This document shows, one piece after another, positions 36,223 through 49,845 of a DNA stretch of 64,000 nucleotides (its first letter is position 1; the number at the start of each line of letters is the position of its first letter). The notes under the pieces were generated by a model. The model had not been told where the DNA came from. It did not search any database and was given only the letters and a program-made list of their open reading frames with translations. The stretch spans positions 372,001 to 436,000 of the forward strand of contig PUQB01000053.1 in assembly GCA_003024785.1 (NCBI GenBank), in the 5' to 3' direction. The translations under genes were made by a program, and so were the position numbers. The DNA is from Selaginella tamariscina (lineage: Eukaryota; Streptophyta; Lycopodiopsida; Selaginellales; Selaginellaceae).

Positions 36223-37200
36223 ATGGCTGATTTTGAGCATTTTCAACACGAGCACCAAATGCTACTTCATGAGCTGGCCACTTTGCGCCAAGTGGTCACC
36301 GACCTGCAAGGTTCCACCACTGCGGCACATGCAGCTGCTGATGCATCCTCCAAGGCTGCTGCGCAGGCTCTCTCCCAGGCATCGGTGGTTTCCTCTTCAT
36401 CAAACTTTTCTTCGGAGCCGAAGGTTAGCATGCCAGAGAAGTTCAGTGGTAATCGTGCCGATTTCCAAGGTTTCCTGAATCAGATCCGACTCTTGATCCG
36501 TATGCAACCACGGCGCTACTCGACTGATGCTCAAAAGGTGGGTCTTTTGGCATCCTTACTAAGTGGATCTCCACGGGCTTGGGTTGCCCCCTTGCTGGAG
36601 CGTGACGATCCACTGATGGAAGACTTTGAAGGTTTCGTGGCTGCCTTTGAAGCCTGTTTTGGAGATCCTGATAAGTACCGTTCTGCATGCACGAAGTTAC
36701 GGAAGCTCACTCAAGGATCCCGACCAGCTTCCGTCTATGCATCCGAATTTCAGCAACTTTGCACGAACATTCCATGGGACGAGACTGCATTGATCGAACA
36801 CTTCCGTTTTGGGTTGAGGGACGACGTGAAGGACCTTCTCCTTACGTTACCGGATGCCCAAACATTAGCGGAGATCATGCAACAAGCTGTTCGTTGCGAC
36901 AACCGTTTGTTCGAGCGTCGTCAGGAAAGATCCCGTCAACAGTTCCTGCAAACCAATCCTACAGCTGTGGTACATGTTCCTGCACCACCTTCTGGAGTAG
37001 TTCCTATGGAGGTTGAGAAATCCAAGCGTGGCTCTCTTTCCGCTGCCGAGAAGCAACGTCGTCGCAGTGAGAACCTGTGCTTGTATTGTGGTGGAGCAGG
37101 ACACAAGGTGGCAGATTGTCCTATTAAAGCCAGGAACTTCAAGACGCGTGAAGTCGAAGCCGAAGTTCAGTCGGAAAACTCCAATGTCCACTTCGTCTAG
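36223..37200 (+). other. gag region of chromovirus 2
   Basis: Encodes a 325-residue capsid-nucleocapsid protein. It begins with a short helical N-terminus (MADFEHFQHEHQMLLHELAT), followed by the Gypsy gag domain (MPEKFSGNRADFQGFLNQI; ASEFQQL) and a CCHC knuckle C-L-Y-C-G-G-A-G-H-K-V-A-D-C near the end. It is homologous to gag of chromovirus 1. Confidence 0.93.
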
Positions 37201-37211
37201 GAGCCGCGAAG

Positions 37212-40200
37212 TTGGACGTAGGTGCAGGCTCCATTGGTGCTGCTCATACCATCCCGTCACTTAAGTTTCCTGTACACATTCATCTTAATAATCGAGAGCT
37301 CATGGAGTTTGCCTTGTTAGACACTGGTGCAAATGCATGCTTCATGGATGACACGTTTGCAACTCAACATGGCATTTCGGTGGTGAAGTTGAAGCGTGCA
37401 GTTCCTGTAGAGGTGGCCGATGGGCGTCTAATTGCTTCCGGTGCAGTTACCCATGCTACCGAACCTCTCTCCTGCAGGTATGGCACATTCAACTGTTCAA
37501 TTTCCTTCAACTTGATCAAGACTCGGTCGACTCCCATCATTTTGGGCATGCCATGGTTCGTTGTTGCAAATCCGCAGATCGACTGGAGGTCTAGGACACT
37601 CACGTTTTCCTCTCCAACTTCTAGGATCAATCCTGTACCTTCCTGCGTGCAGGATACATCCTTAGTATCTGAGGCAGTACAAGCTACAGGATTGACCGTA
37701 CCTGTTCCTGTACCAGTGTTGAAGACTCCTCCTCGACAGGATTCACCTCATGGCAGTTCCTCAGCACATCCGCAGGCTCTCCCCATTCCTGTAAGTTTGC
37801 GGTGTCCTGTACAGGGTTCTTCCAATCCTGTATCAGTGTCGAAGGTTCCTCCTCAACAGGATCCACCTCCTGTTGATTCGTCAGCACATTCGCAGGCTTC
37901 TTCCACTCTTGCGCAACCACGGACTCCTGTACAGGATTCTTCCAATCCTGTACACTCACGGTGTCCTGTACAGGATTCTTCCAATCCTGTACACTCATCA
38001 ACAACCACACAGGTTTTTTCCAATCCTGCTTCTTTCTGTTACCCTGCCTCTGTTCCATCCCCCAAGATCCTTCCTCTTTTTCAGTCACAGCTCCCTCCTT
38101 CTCCTCTCCGAGTTCTTACCACTACCATGCATGAACTCGCCACTGATCCTGCCCCCTTCCACCTTTTTGCTTTTCAAGTAACTCCTACGTCCTCTCCTAC
38201 CTTTCCTGTATCCGACTCCCCTGTTTTTTCTCCTTCTCCTTCTCCTTCTCCTCCTTCTTCCCTACCATCCAAGTACCACGACTTTAAGGACGTTTTTGAC
38301 AAGCACAAGGCTGCAGTTCTTCCTGTTCACAGGTCCTACGACTGTCCTATTGATCTTGCGGAAGGAAAGACTCCACCATTCGGACCGATCTATGCATTGT
38401 CACCCACAGAGTTGGAGGTTCTTCGTCAATACATCGAGGACAACTTAGGATCCGGCTTCATTCGTCACTCAAAGTCCCCTGCAGGAGCTCCTATCTTCTT
38501 TGTCAAGAAGAAGGATGGGAGTTTACGTTTGGTGGTGGACTACAGGGGTTTGAATCAAGTCACCATTCGGAATCGGTATCCGTTGCCATTGATCCCGGAA
38601 CTTCTCGATCGGCTGCGAGGGGCAAAGGTGTTCACGAAGATCGACTTACGAGGAGCCTACAACCTTGTACGGATTCGTCCCGGCGATGAGTGGAAGACTG
38701 CCTTTCGTACAAGGTATGGACATTTTGAGTACACGGTAATGCCTTTCGGCCTTACCAATGCCCCAGCTGTATTCCAACACATGGTGAACGACATTTTCCG
38801 TGACTTCTTGGACCAGTTTGTGGTGATCTACCTCGACGACATCTTGATTTTCTCCAAGGACCAGGCGGCACATGACAAGCATGTACGACTAGTTTTAGAG
38901 CGGCTTCGCGAGCATGGCCTGTACGCGAAGTTGGAGAAGTGTTTTTTCGATAGGGATTCGGTGGAGTTCTTGGGCTACATCGTCTCTCCTGCTGGCGTTT
39001 CCATGGACATGCACAAGGTGAAGACCATCGTGGAGTGGGAGAGGCCCAAGTCGGTACGAGATGTACAATGTTTCCTTGGCTTTGCAAACTTCTACAGGCG
39101 GTTCATACAGGACTTCTCCAAGCGTGTACTTCCACTCACAGAACTCACCAAGCGCACAGGACTTTTCTCTTGGTCCGACAAGGCGGAACACGCGTTCACA
39201 ACACTCAAGGACGTTTTCACGACAGCTCCGATTTTAGCACATCCTGACCCTTCTCATCCTTTCTTCATTGAAGCAGATGCCTCGGATTTTGCAGTAGGAT
39301 CCGTCCTATCGCAAGTTGGAGAGGACAAGTTGCTTCATCCTGTAGCCTTTCACTCTCGTAAGTTCCTGTCGGCGGAGATCAACTACGAGATTCATGACAA
39401 GGAACTCAAGGCCATTGTGGATTCGTTTGAGGAATGGCGGCATTTCCTGGAAGGTGCTGCACATCCTGTACAAGTTCTTACGGATCACAAGAACCTGGAG
39501 TACTTTCAAACGGCTCGGGTCCTCAGTCGGCGACAGGCTAGGTGGGCAGAGTTCCTATCACGTTTTGACTTCGTCATCGTCTACAGGCCCGGCTTTCGGA
39601 ATGGCAAGGCGGACGCATTGTCTAGGCGCTCTTACCTTGCACCAAGCCCGGGCGATCCTGCATTTGACGGTCAAAGGCAAGTGTTGTTGGGTCCTGATCG
39701 TTTCCGGCTTGCGGCACTGCAGGTTCATCAGGCTCCAGCAAATTCAACACTCCTACAGGACGTTCGTTCGCAGTTGCCTACAGACGACTTGGGAAAGAAT
39801 GTGTTCTCACACATTCATCCTGACGTTGCAAGTTCCTCTTCCTCCAGTTCCCGTCCAGACTACAACCTATTCACCATACAGGATGGACTCCTGTACCGGG
39901 AAGGTCTCCTGTACGTTCCTGTTGGTATTTCTAGGACTCGTGTGGTACAGGATTGTCATGATACCCCGGCTACAGGACATTTTGGTGTGGCCAAGACAGT
40001 GGAATTGGTGACTCGCAACTATTGGTGGCCTGGGTTGCGAGGTTTTGTGGAGAGGTTTGTACGGAGTTGTGACACTTGTAGCAGGTCGAAGATGCCTCAT
40101 CATGCACCCTCTGGTCTTCTTCGTCCTCTTCCTGTTCCGTCTGCTCCTTGGAGATCCATTTCTATGGATTTCCTCACAGATCTTCCTCCTTCCCGTGGAT

Positions 40201-41236
40201 TTGATGCAGTTCTTGTGGTGGTTGACCGTTTCACCAAGCAGGCTCATTTCCTACCCTGCAACAAGACAGCTACAGGTCAGACAACTGCCGAGTTGGTGAT
40301 CCGCGAGGTGTTCCGACATCATGGTCTTCCTGAGAGCATTGTTTCCGATCGAGGTCCACAATTCATGTCCAAGTTTTGGCGAGAGCTTCTTCGGAGTCTA
40401 CAGGTCAAAGCGGATCTTTCTTCAGGATATCACCCACAAACCGATGGGCAGTCCGAACGCACAATTCAGACCTTAGAACAGTATCTTCGTTGCTTCATCA
40501 GTTACCAGCAGGACAACTGGTTGGACCTCCTTCCAATGGCAGAGTTTGCCTACAACAACTCCATCCACGCATCTACAGGACAGACACCTTTCTTTGCTCT
40601 TACAGGCCACCATCCACGTTTTGACTTTGCTCCTACCGCTTCTCCTTCTTCCGCTCCTGCAGTACAGGATCGTCTTCAGCATCTTCGGCAGGTACAGGAT
40701 GATCTCCAGGTTCATCTTCAACAGGCACAGGAACGATACAAGCATCATGCTGATGCTCACGACAGCCGGCACCTGCATACAAGATTGGTGATCTCGTGTG
40801 GCTTCTTCGTCGACACATTCGCACCAACAGGCCTTCTTCTAAGTTGGATTTTCAACGATTGGGCCCTTATAGGATCGTGGCGGAGGTAAATCCTGTAGCT
40901 TTCCGACTCGAGTTACCATCCACGGTGAAACTTCATCCTGTGTTTCACACCTCTTTGTTGGAGCCGTATCATCCTTCTTCTCTTCCTGGTCGTGTTTCTT
41001 CTCCTCCCCCTCCTGTGGTCATTGACACGGAACCTGAGTACGAAGTCGCAGCCATCCTTGACTCTCGTCTTCATCGTCACCAACTCCAATACTTGGTGGA
41101 TTGGAAAGGGTACCTGCCTACTGATCGCACTTGGGAACCTGCATCCAACTTACTCCATGCTTCTTCCAAGGTTGCTGCCTTCCATCGGCATTATCCTGCT
41201 AAACCAGGTCCCAAGACTCGTGGAACTCGTCTTTAG
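37212..41236 (+). other. pol region of chromovirus 2
   Basis: Domains in order: aspartic protease (LLDTGANACFMDD near 37.32 kb), a long Ser/Pro-rich linker (about 37.6-38.25 kb), reverse transcriptase ([28 protein letters not shown] near 38.83 kb), RNase H (FFIEADASDFAVGSVL near 39.28 kb; DHKNLEYF), integrase zinc finger (about 39.97-40.08 kb), integrase core (SMDFLTDLPP; SDRGPQF), the GPY/F module (QRLGPYRIV) and the chromodomain (QYLVDWKGYLPTDRTWEP near 41.1 kb). The chromodomain places it among the chromoviruses. Confidence 0.93.
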
Positions 41237-41247
41237 GGAGGAGGTGC

Positions 41248-41849
41248 TGTCACGACCCGATACAGAATACAGGATTCCGGATACAGGACATGGGTTGCAG
41301 GATTTTCCTACAGGATACTCCTACCAGGATTCCGGACACAGGATTCGGTTGCAGGATATTCCTACAGGATATGCCACAGGATATGCCTAGAGGATAAGGG
41401 ACATGTGGACTCATCTTAGCCTCTGCATGCATGCAATCACTTTTGCATGCATGCAACCACTTTTGCATGCATGCCTAGATTAGCTCTTGGAGTTGTGAGC
41501 ATAAAAGCTCCGACCTAATTGTTGTACAATCAGTTACTATCAACACCAGTCTTACTACGATCAATCTTGTCTTGTCTTGTTTCCTGTCCTGTTCCTGTCT
41601 CGCTCCTATTTCCTGTCCTGTTCCTGGATCCTGTCCTGCTCCGGGATCCTGTCCTGTTCCTGTTTTGCTCCCGGATCCTATCCTGTGCTTTCCTGTCTTG
41701 CTCCCGGATCCTATCCTAATCCTGTCCTACTCCTAGATCCGTCCTGTTCCTATTCCTGGTTCCTGTCCTGCTCTCGGTCCTGTTCCTGAGTCAAGCCTTC
41801 ATGTCCTTCCAATCTGCTCTCTTCCTGTTTCCTGGATCGTGGCTTGACA
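41248..41849 (+). repeat. 3' LTR of chromovirus 2
   Basis: 602 bp, nearly identical to the 5' LTR and preceded by the purine tract agggaggagg. The size difference is mainly one fewer copy of an 18-bp unit containing ctcgctcctatttcctg. Confidence 0.92.
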
Positions 41850-44000
41850 TAAGGTTGCTTAAGCTTTTGAACATCAACTGCAAATTGTCATTTGGTAGAC
41901 ACTCTAAGGAGACTTAGGCTAAACCCTAAGTCTCCTGTCCACTTGGGCAATAGAGTCTAACCTTAGGGTCGTTGCAGTTGTTCTGGGAAACTTAGCGTTG
42001 CTCACACAGGGTGATGACACCGAATGGCCACCTGGCAGCTACGTGTTGCCACGTGTTGGCCCTTTGGGTTAAAACTCTGAAAAGCAATCACCTTTGGCAT
42101 ATCATAAATAACCTGGTTCATTATATGCTGAAAAGTTATTAAAGCATTACTCAAATCAAAAAGCATTATCAAGAACTTATACAAGCCAAATGATGTCTGA
42201 AAGGTAGTCTTAGGAATGTCCATGTCAGTCATCAAAACTTGTCAATATCCATATGTAAGATCTAGCTTGATGAACTAATAGCTCTACCTTAGTCGATTTA
42301 GAAGATCTACAATGGTGAACATATGAGATAGTCACATCATTTAATGAGCAATAGTTGATATAGAATTGAGTGTTCCCATTCAACTTCGTCACAAGATGAG
42401 GTTCGCACGCGCAAGAACTTTGAGACTTCTAGATAACACCCTTCTTCAACATCTCCTTAACATTTGCCCTCAAGATCTTGAGCTCTTTTGGTGACCATTG
42501 CTAAACAAGTACTTTGATCGGCTTAGCATTCCCAGTTGGAATAAGGTGTCGTGTTGCAATCTTGACTCCAAATAATAAGTCGAAGTCAAAAAGATCAGCA
42601 TACTCTTTCTTAAATTGATCAACGACTACATCACGACATCATTTAAGGGATCTAAAGAGGGAATGGAAGAACATGAATGAAAGATAGTAAGAAATAAGGG
42701 TGAGACAAAAGTGATACAAGCAAAGGTAGAAATAATTAAATGAAGTGAAATAAAAGTAAAAGAAATAAAAGGAAGATAAGGGAGAATCAAACAAGGGGGT
42801 AACTTTTCAAAGTCACACTTAGCATGATTGTGAGTCAACCAATTCATATCAAAAATAAGGTTAAAAATTTGACTCGGCACCACCCGCAAATATTGAAGTT
42901 CAAGCTCACGATCTTCCACAAGAATAATGATGTTAGTTTCATCTTGTGAATAAGCATAAGTGTGTCCATTGTTTTAAAGAATTAAGACTAGTTTTATCGC
43001 ACAGCACAAATGAAGACTACAATGTGTAACAACAAACTGAAGAATAAAAATTAAACTCAAGCATGTATCGAAAGAAAAACAAGATGTGTTTTGTTATTAA
43101 ATAGAGCTTGAAAAATACAGACTGGATGAATTGATGCCAAGTGAACCCCTTAATAATACTCCTGAAAGAAAGATGAAGGGTCACCAACTTATTCGCATGA
43201 GAACTCTCATTTACTCATGCAATTTTTCATTTTCGAGAAGATCTACTGCATCAAGACCTTCCATTGCACTGTTGACGCTAAGGCCTCCACCCTAGAAATG
43301 GAGGATGCCAATTAGAAAAATGTCAACAGCGCCAATACGTGTGTCCAACCTCATCACACACCCAACAACGAATTGCACATCCACATCCACGTCTGCGGCC
43401 CAAACCTTGTGTTGGTACATAAGTAACAACATCAACCTATATTGAAACATGACCATCCCCAACATGAAGTGGAACTAGAGAACGTGAAGTTACAAGTGGG
43501 AGAGGCGATATCTCATATCGTTGTGCAAGTTGTAAAGCATCGTAAAGAGTTATTAGAGTTAGTGCATGCATAAGCTCCACAAGGTCTTAACGAAGTGTTA
43601 ACTACAACAGACCTAATTTAATGCGCTCCGACATCCATGTAGACATGTTAAGTTTTGCATTAGACTTTGAAAACGAACAACAAACTACATCACCGACTTA
43701 GACGACTCTTAATAAAATTGATGTAATGACTGAAAAGCATCATCATAGTCGTTAGCATGCCCAAATACACGTTTGAAGATTGTTAAAAGAATACTTCAAT
43801 CCTCACAAGTTGTTGCATCTAGACCATTGTACCACTGCAATGTCGTCATTTAAAGACAAGTAGGAAACTTGTGCAATACTGAACATCATCTCATAAATTA
43901 TATGTGACGACCATAATGAAGTAATCAAACCAATGGTACACATCATCCCTAAGACTTATATAGAAGAAATTCAGCTAAACTCAAGGATTCGCAATAGGAA

Positions 44001-44880
44001 CATGACCATGGACTGTAAATGTCACTATCAATTGAAACTGATTATTTAATTGCACCCACATAACATATAAAATTGTATAAGTAATTAACATATAAAGGAT
44101 TTGTTTATTGCACATACATATTAAAAAAAAAAGATAAGATAAATCTATAAGAATGAAACAAATCTAAACAATGGAAAAATTATATTAAAAAAAACAAGAA
44201 AGTTTTGTAAACTAAAACATAAATATGAGCTCTTCACCTTTAGAGCTGCCTTCTTCACCTTTAATATAAAATATACAACCCCAAAACCGTAGATTATATA
44301 CAAAAGTGAGTGGTCCATGTTAAAACTAATTATACAAATTATTAAAATTTCACACTACGCCTGATAATAATATGTGACATTGTAGCAATACAAGTGGACC
44401 GTACATTTTCAATTTGCTACAGTTAAACAGTTATATTTAATTAGTTTTCAAATTTACTATAAATAAAATGTATTTACTTAATGAATTTCATTTCATTTTA
44501 TTCCTATTTGCTATAAGTTTATGTATTGGTTAATTTTACTATGTTATTAAATTTCAAAAAATAATAATAAGAATATTTGATTGAATTTAAATTTTTTAAA
44601 ACCAATAAATCCAAATATTAGTCACTATATTTTATCTTAAACTTTTTTTATAAAAAAATTGTTTCATTTTTTAATAAAATTTTAAATATATATACAGACA
44701 AGTTTTAATTTTCTTTTATTTTATCTAGTGAAGCTAAACCGTTTGAGTTGCTCTCTCTCTCTCACACACACGCGCGCGCGCATAAACTACGTTGAACGAA
44801 TATGTAAATCAATTCCATTGTGTAAAATGAATATATACTTCAAGAAACCAATCACCACAAACACAAAAACTAACCTCATA
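44001..44880. other. AT-rich spacer and 3' flank of the TRF-like gene
   Basis: No gene seen. AT-rich DNA, then a CT/CA/CG microsatellite at 44750-44782 close to the end of the minus-strand gene. Confidence 0.55.
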
Positions 44881-47508
44881 TTACAACAGCTCCAATAGCG
44901 AAAGATGAGAGTCCCCTCTCCGAACACCGTTCTCAAACAGCTGCGGTAAAGACGCAATCCTGGGTAAGTTAACCAACAGATCCCCCGAAGAACCATGCTT
45001 ACTAAACACCCGTTCCCGCTCGACTTCTCATCAATCTCGAACATGATACTCTTGCTGTTGGCGTTCCCCTTCTCATCAATCTCAAACACTATACTCTTGT
45101 TCCTCCTCATACCATTAGAACTAGTGTTGTTTTCAAATACTATACTTGCGTTACTCCTTATCATACCTTTATTCTTCCTGTCTTCCACCATGCTGCTCTT
45201 CTCGTCTATACCGTATCCTTCGTTTCCATGACAAGTATCCGGTACACTGTTCCAGTCGGACACCGAATACGGGGCCGAAACCCAGTTGTCGTCAAAGAAA
45301 CCGGACATGGAGCTCACCCTTAACAGCCCGTTTCCATCTCCTGAGGATTTCGTGCCACTGTTTTCACCTAGGAGGATCTGAGCTATTTCGTTAAGTACCT
45401 CGTTATCCGAACCTGTTAAGACGAGGACTCCCCTCGTTTTCTGATCCACCACGTCTTCTGACTTCACTGTTGCTTCCACCAGTGCCTTCGTGTTTGTGCA
45501 TTCCTCTGTATCGCTGTCCTCACTGCCCCTCGATTCCATCACTGTACCAAATTAACCGTAAGTACCCCTGACATACACAAAGATGTGTCTGAGTCATGTA
45601 TATGTACAGACATGGATAGTACACAGACACAAAATGGACCAGACATGGTTCACATATACACGACCTCGCGAGAAGAATGCTCTATATAGAAAGATAACGT
45701 ATGTACATGTATGGTGCAGGTACGATCATAATCAAGAACAGTTAAATACTAAGCCGACTTAAAGCAATAATCCGGTGATTGAGACCTATTAATCTGTGTC
45801 TTCTACATCAATGAATAGGCCAAGAATATTATAACTCTATGGAGGAGCAATATATCAATACATATCCATCTGTCACGAGCAAAATCCGACAATGCGTATA
45901 TGCATGTGGCATTCTGAAACACTTCTACGTATTTTAAGCACATACAGACAAAAGACACAAACGCATACTGAAGAGGGAGACACACACAAGTGATTTAACA
46001 GTACCTGAGCTTGGGGAACGACGGTTTTCTATACGCGGGAGCACGGTCATCTCGACCTTGACATTGGACTGCTTCTTATCGCTTAGCTGCTCACTCTTGA
46101 GCTCGTTAGAAGAAGACTCGTTACAGTTCTCTTGAGAGTTGTTCTGATGGAGAGAAGGACCAGCAAGTGCCTTCAACCGGGCATCGCATTGCAGAAGCTT
46201 TTCATAATGTTTGTTCAATACACCTTCTGGAAACTGTAATGTGTGCCTCCTGAAAAGAGAATGTTTTGTAAAAAAACTCTAACATACATAGCAAACTGCT
46301 CTCTCTAAATAGAGTGATGTGTGTTCTCAAATATAAATGTGATGGTGTTTTAGCGAATATGTACTTGCAAATTGTAGCTTCGCCCCCAGTGAAATCTGAA
46401 GTTGCCTCCCATAACGTGTGCTTCCGGGCTGTGGATTGGTCTCCTTAAAAAAACAGAGGAGGCCTTGACACCTGGAAACCATAAAAAATAACAAAGATCT
46501 TTTTTATGACATATATCTATATGGATAAGATGTATATTTACTCGTTTCAACCTTTTTGTGTAAGTCTACAATATAAATGGAAAAGAAACACTAACCTCAA
46601 CTTCCAAGACTCCAGACTGCCCTTCTCCATAACTGGCCCTGATGGCAGATATGTCTGACCACTGAAGTTCTATTTTGCTTTTAAGCCCAGTCTCCAAAAC
46701 TTCCCAAACCAATTTGCGTTTTGCATAGTAGCACTTCGCTACAACATCCCCTTCATAACGTGAAGCGCGCTGGTCAACAAAAGGACAAGTGTTAGCCTCC
46801 AAATGTGTAAATACGTGATAAAATGATGTACGCCAACTACACTAGCTACATCTTAATGTGATACATATGTATACACATACTCGTGCTTATTTGTGCGTGT
46901 ATGTGAGTAATTACCTCCCAGGAGCCGATCTTCAGTGTGGAAGCAGGGAAGTTAGACGCCTTAAGTTTACCTTGAGTACTAGGAATTCCTGCCCGATTAG
47001 CAATACCTTGAGCAGAACTATCAGCTCCTAATGCATCATTGCTGCCGCAGCCTTGCCCAACACTCATCGATAGAAGATCCAGAAAAGATGGTGTCTTCTT
47101 CAATGTCAAACCCAACGGACTCGGTTCATCAAGCGGATGAAACGACTGCGCAGGAAGTGTCAATGTAACCTGTTCCTGGGTATCTGCAATGGCGAATTCT
47201 CATTGGCAGCCCAGGTTGCCTGTGAGAAATTCGTGTCAGAAAAAACAAAGATATGTGTAAAAATGTGTTCATACCTTGAATGAAACATCGGCCATATCCC
47301 GAAGCTTAGTGCGTTTCGGGGCGACATCTTCGTCATCCGGATCCGGTTCATAGTGTCGTCTGGGTTGAAATGTTAGCCCGACAGGCACCTTAATCTCTCC
47401 GCCATTCTTCAGCTGCAGTAATACATCTCCAAGCTTCGTTTGTTCAGCACAACGAAACCCTGACCAGCAATTCGGCTCCCCGCCGCCTTCCACAAGCCGC
47501 TGCACCAT
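44881..47508 (-). CDS. Plant-specific TRF-like (TRFL8-type) protein
   Basis: Six exons: 47275-47508, 46915-47219, 46596-46769, 46365-46471, 46005-46249 and about 44881-45543. The conserved centre reads KIGSWE, then SRYEGDVVAKCYYAKRKLVW, EVLETGLKSKIELQWSDI, then HTLWEATSDFTGGEATICK and HTLQFPEGVLNKHYEKLLQC. This block is typical of a plant-only family I recall being annotated TRF-like; its molecular role is not established to my knowledge. The last exon is acidic and Ser-rich and ends LLVNLPRIASLPQLFENG. At least four small indels in runs (near 47172, 46446, 46428 and 45000) disturb the frame; taking the 45000 one as a lost G moves the end from 44787 to 44881. The name is from memory and less certain than the family match. 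Confidence 0.7.
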
Positions 47509-48659
47509 GATTTCTACGCAAAACTCGGACTTTGCAAGGATCTACGAAACCTAATGCGTTCTCTGAGGGATTTTCAGGAACCTGGAGCTCTGTCCGTTCA
47601 TCGCCGGCGCTCAACAAGACGAATTCTATAAGAAAAAGAACTACGAAACCTAATGCATATTTTCAAGAACCTGGCGGATCACCGCCATTATAAAACCAAG
47701 CTTTCCCGAGTTAATCGGCTCTCTGGCGTCTTCAAGAAGCAGCTCCGCCGAGAAATCTATGTAAAATCTACAAATTCTACGAGAAAACTACGCGAAATCG
47801 AGAATTCTACAGAGATCCAAGCGATCTGTACAAGATTTTGACGAACCTGGCAGCGGCCGCACGTCACCACACACAATTCCTCGCAGGAGGCCGAATCGAT
47901 AAACCCTAGCCCGATCCGGAGCGAGGAAGAACAAGGCGCTGTTTTGTCTATTTTCAAAACATGTGTTTCCTAGGTTGGTTTTTTTCCTTTCCCCTTTTGT
48001 TGCTTCTGTTGAATGGGCCATGACACCCCATGGGCATGGGTCCCATGCATCCCATGCATGCATGCCGGTATATTCCCTACAATGTCCACGCCCTCAATAA
48101 TGCAACGAATAAAATATTCAAAGTATTCCTTTAGTTGTCCCTCACTTTTTATATTATAATACTTAATCATTTATTTAAATTATCTTTTTTAACTTATCCA
48201 GTCCATGCAATCGACTTGATCTAGGCTAGGTCAAATTCTGATAGCTATTAATGTATTAATTTGCAGTTAAGCACGAGTTTAATTGGTCTGGAAAACTGTA
48301 CGATTTATGTAGTACAACTATATGAGAAAAAGACGTAAATTTAAAAAGATTATTTTTATTACAGGACCGACAATTCGTCCACGTCATCTGTTGACACGTG
48401 AATCTCAGCCTGGTCCACTTTAGCCACTATACCTTATATATATTATTCCACAACCTCTAAACCAGAAAGCATATAAATTTATAATTAAAGCTTTATATCC
48501 ACAATAACAATAATGTTATCTGGGTCCCAGTAAATCACAGGCGGCTGCTGGCGGCTTTTCGCCATTGTGAATAGCCGAGGTACGTTGTACATGTATTGTT
48601 TTATACGACCTTCCTGTGAGCTTTCACGATTCCGTGGAATATTCTCCATCCAATAGAGA

Positions 48660-48850
48660 ATATTCATGTGACGTCATGCAGGTGACGCCAGCGAGTGACG
48701 TGGACCTGGCGCGTGGCATGGCATGGCACGCATGCGTCATATAAGGATGGCACATGCACCTTGCCCGGGCGTTTGCTGGACCCATAGGCCGCTGACGCGT
48801 GGCCGGGCGGAAAGGAAACTCACTAGTGGGTGGAAGTACGACACGGATAT
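48660..48850. promoter_or_regulatory. GC-rich patch with clustered TGACG motifs
   Basis: An island of higher GC in AT-rich spacer. It contains TGACGTCA at 48669-48676, then gtgacgcc, gtgacgtgg and ctgacgcgtgg within about 130 bp, plus catataagg near 48737 as a possible TATA box. TGACG is the core bound by TGA-class bZIP factors. No coding exon is evident on either side, so a target gene cannot be assigned. Confidence 0.35.
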
Positions 48851-49845
48851 TTCCAGGGGCCATAATTTTCGACGTGGAATATATCAAGAATAATATGTGA
48901 ATTTTAATTCTTTTTTTTTTTTGAAAATCTTGAATGATACGATCTATGGATATGTTTGGTCCACAATTCAGATATTCAAAACTTGTGGCTGACGTTATTA
49001 CAATACAAAGTCAAGGTGTTTGCTAAGATATATATATATATGGTAATAAATTGATCTGCTAGATACATTATTTGCGACTTATAGATGGTCGCTCTCATGT
49101 GTGTGTGTGCGGTTTGTCCACACGCGCGCGCGTACACACACACCATGAGTGAAGATGCGTGTAGGTAAGTACCTGCGAGTTTGTTATATGCCAAACAGGC
49201 TGGAAATATTGACCTGCTTACGTAACAAAAACGCGCACACAGACGTGTGCGCGCGCGCGCGCCCGTGTTTGTCTTTAGCAACTGTAGCAAATACATACCA
49301 GTATTTGACAAATTTGAATTAAGAATATTCTTTAACTTAAACCCTCCTAAACCCTAGTTTAATTTAAAATAAAAAATTTCAAAGTATATTTAAATGGTTT
49401 CTATCAAATAATTTAAGCTAGATTGTTCTCGGTTGCTAGCAATGTATGTTGAGGGCCCATTTTATTTAATAGTTTAATGATTTATAATTAAATGGTTTAG
49501 AATATACTGAAAGATGCGAACAGAATATGCCAGGTTTAAGTATATTTGTTGATTGTGTTGGGACTTTGGAACACACACACAACTGTAAACAAATACATGA
49601 CAATCTTGACTAGAGGACAATTAATTAAAAAAATTCATATTTATACTTTATTTGTAAAGTAAACATCAAGTTTAGATTAAACATATGGTTAGGTGGATCG
49701 AACAAGCAACCTTTAGATACGTACATGGATATACATGTATAATACTATGATACATACATATACATATATGCATGTGTATACACAGTTTGAATTTGGGCGA
49801 GATGCATTCTCACTTGAGTATTAATTTGAATATTAAATATAAAAA

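Larger units (their letters stand above)
35510..41849 (+). mobile_element. Ty3/Gypsy chromovirus 2 (young, nearly whole)
   Basis: Complete LTR retrotransposon of 6.34 kb flanked by the 5-bp target duplication TAAGG (35505-35509 and 41850-41854). LTRs start tgtcacgacccg and end ggcttgaca. They are nearly identical, differing by one 18-bp tandem unit and a few small changes, so insertion is recent. Parts: gag, protease, reverse transcriptase, RNase H, integrase, GPY/F module and chromodomain. It looks nearly whole, with about one break. Relatedness to chromovirus 1 is evident in all domains, and the two share the tail tcaacaccagtctt just after the priming segment. It is nested in the G-rich block. 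Confidence 0.96.
31300..44000 (-). mobile_element. Old Ty3/Gypsy element, interrupted by nested insertions (broken)
   Basis: Reading on the minus strand from the right, parts occur in normal Ty3/Gypsy order: gag with a zinc knuckle C-W-V-C-D-E-V-G-H-T-Y-W-R-C (about 43330-43380), the end of protease (about 42.63-42.92 kb), the first half of reverse transcriptase (about 42.0-42.5 kb), then after the nested block its second half and RNase H (about 32.6-33.7 kb), the integrase zinc finger (about 32.23-32.44 kb, HMGHHRVIEKL) and the integrase core (about 31.8-32.04 kb, IEQILLDNDPTF). It is heavily decayed, with many breaks, and clearly the oldest of the elements here. LTRs were not recognised, so both ends are approximate. 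Confidence 0.75.
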
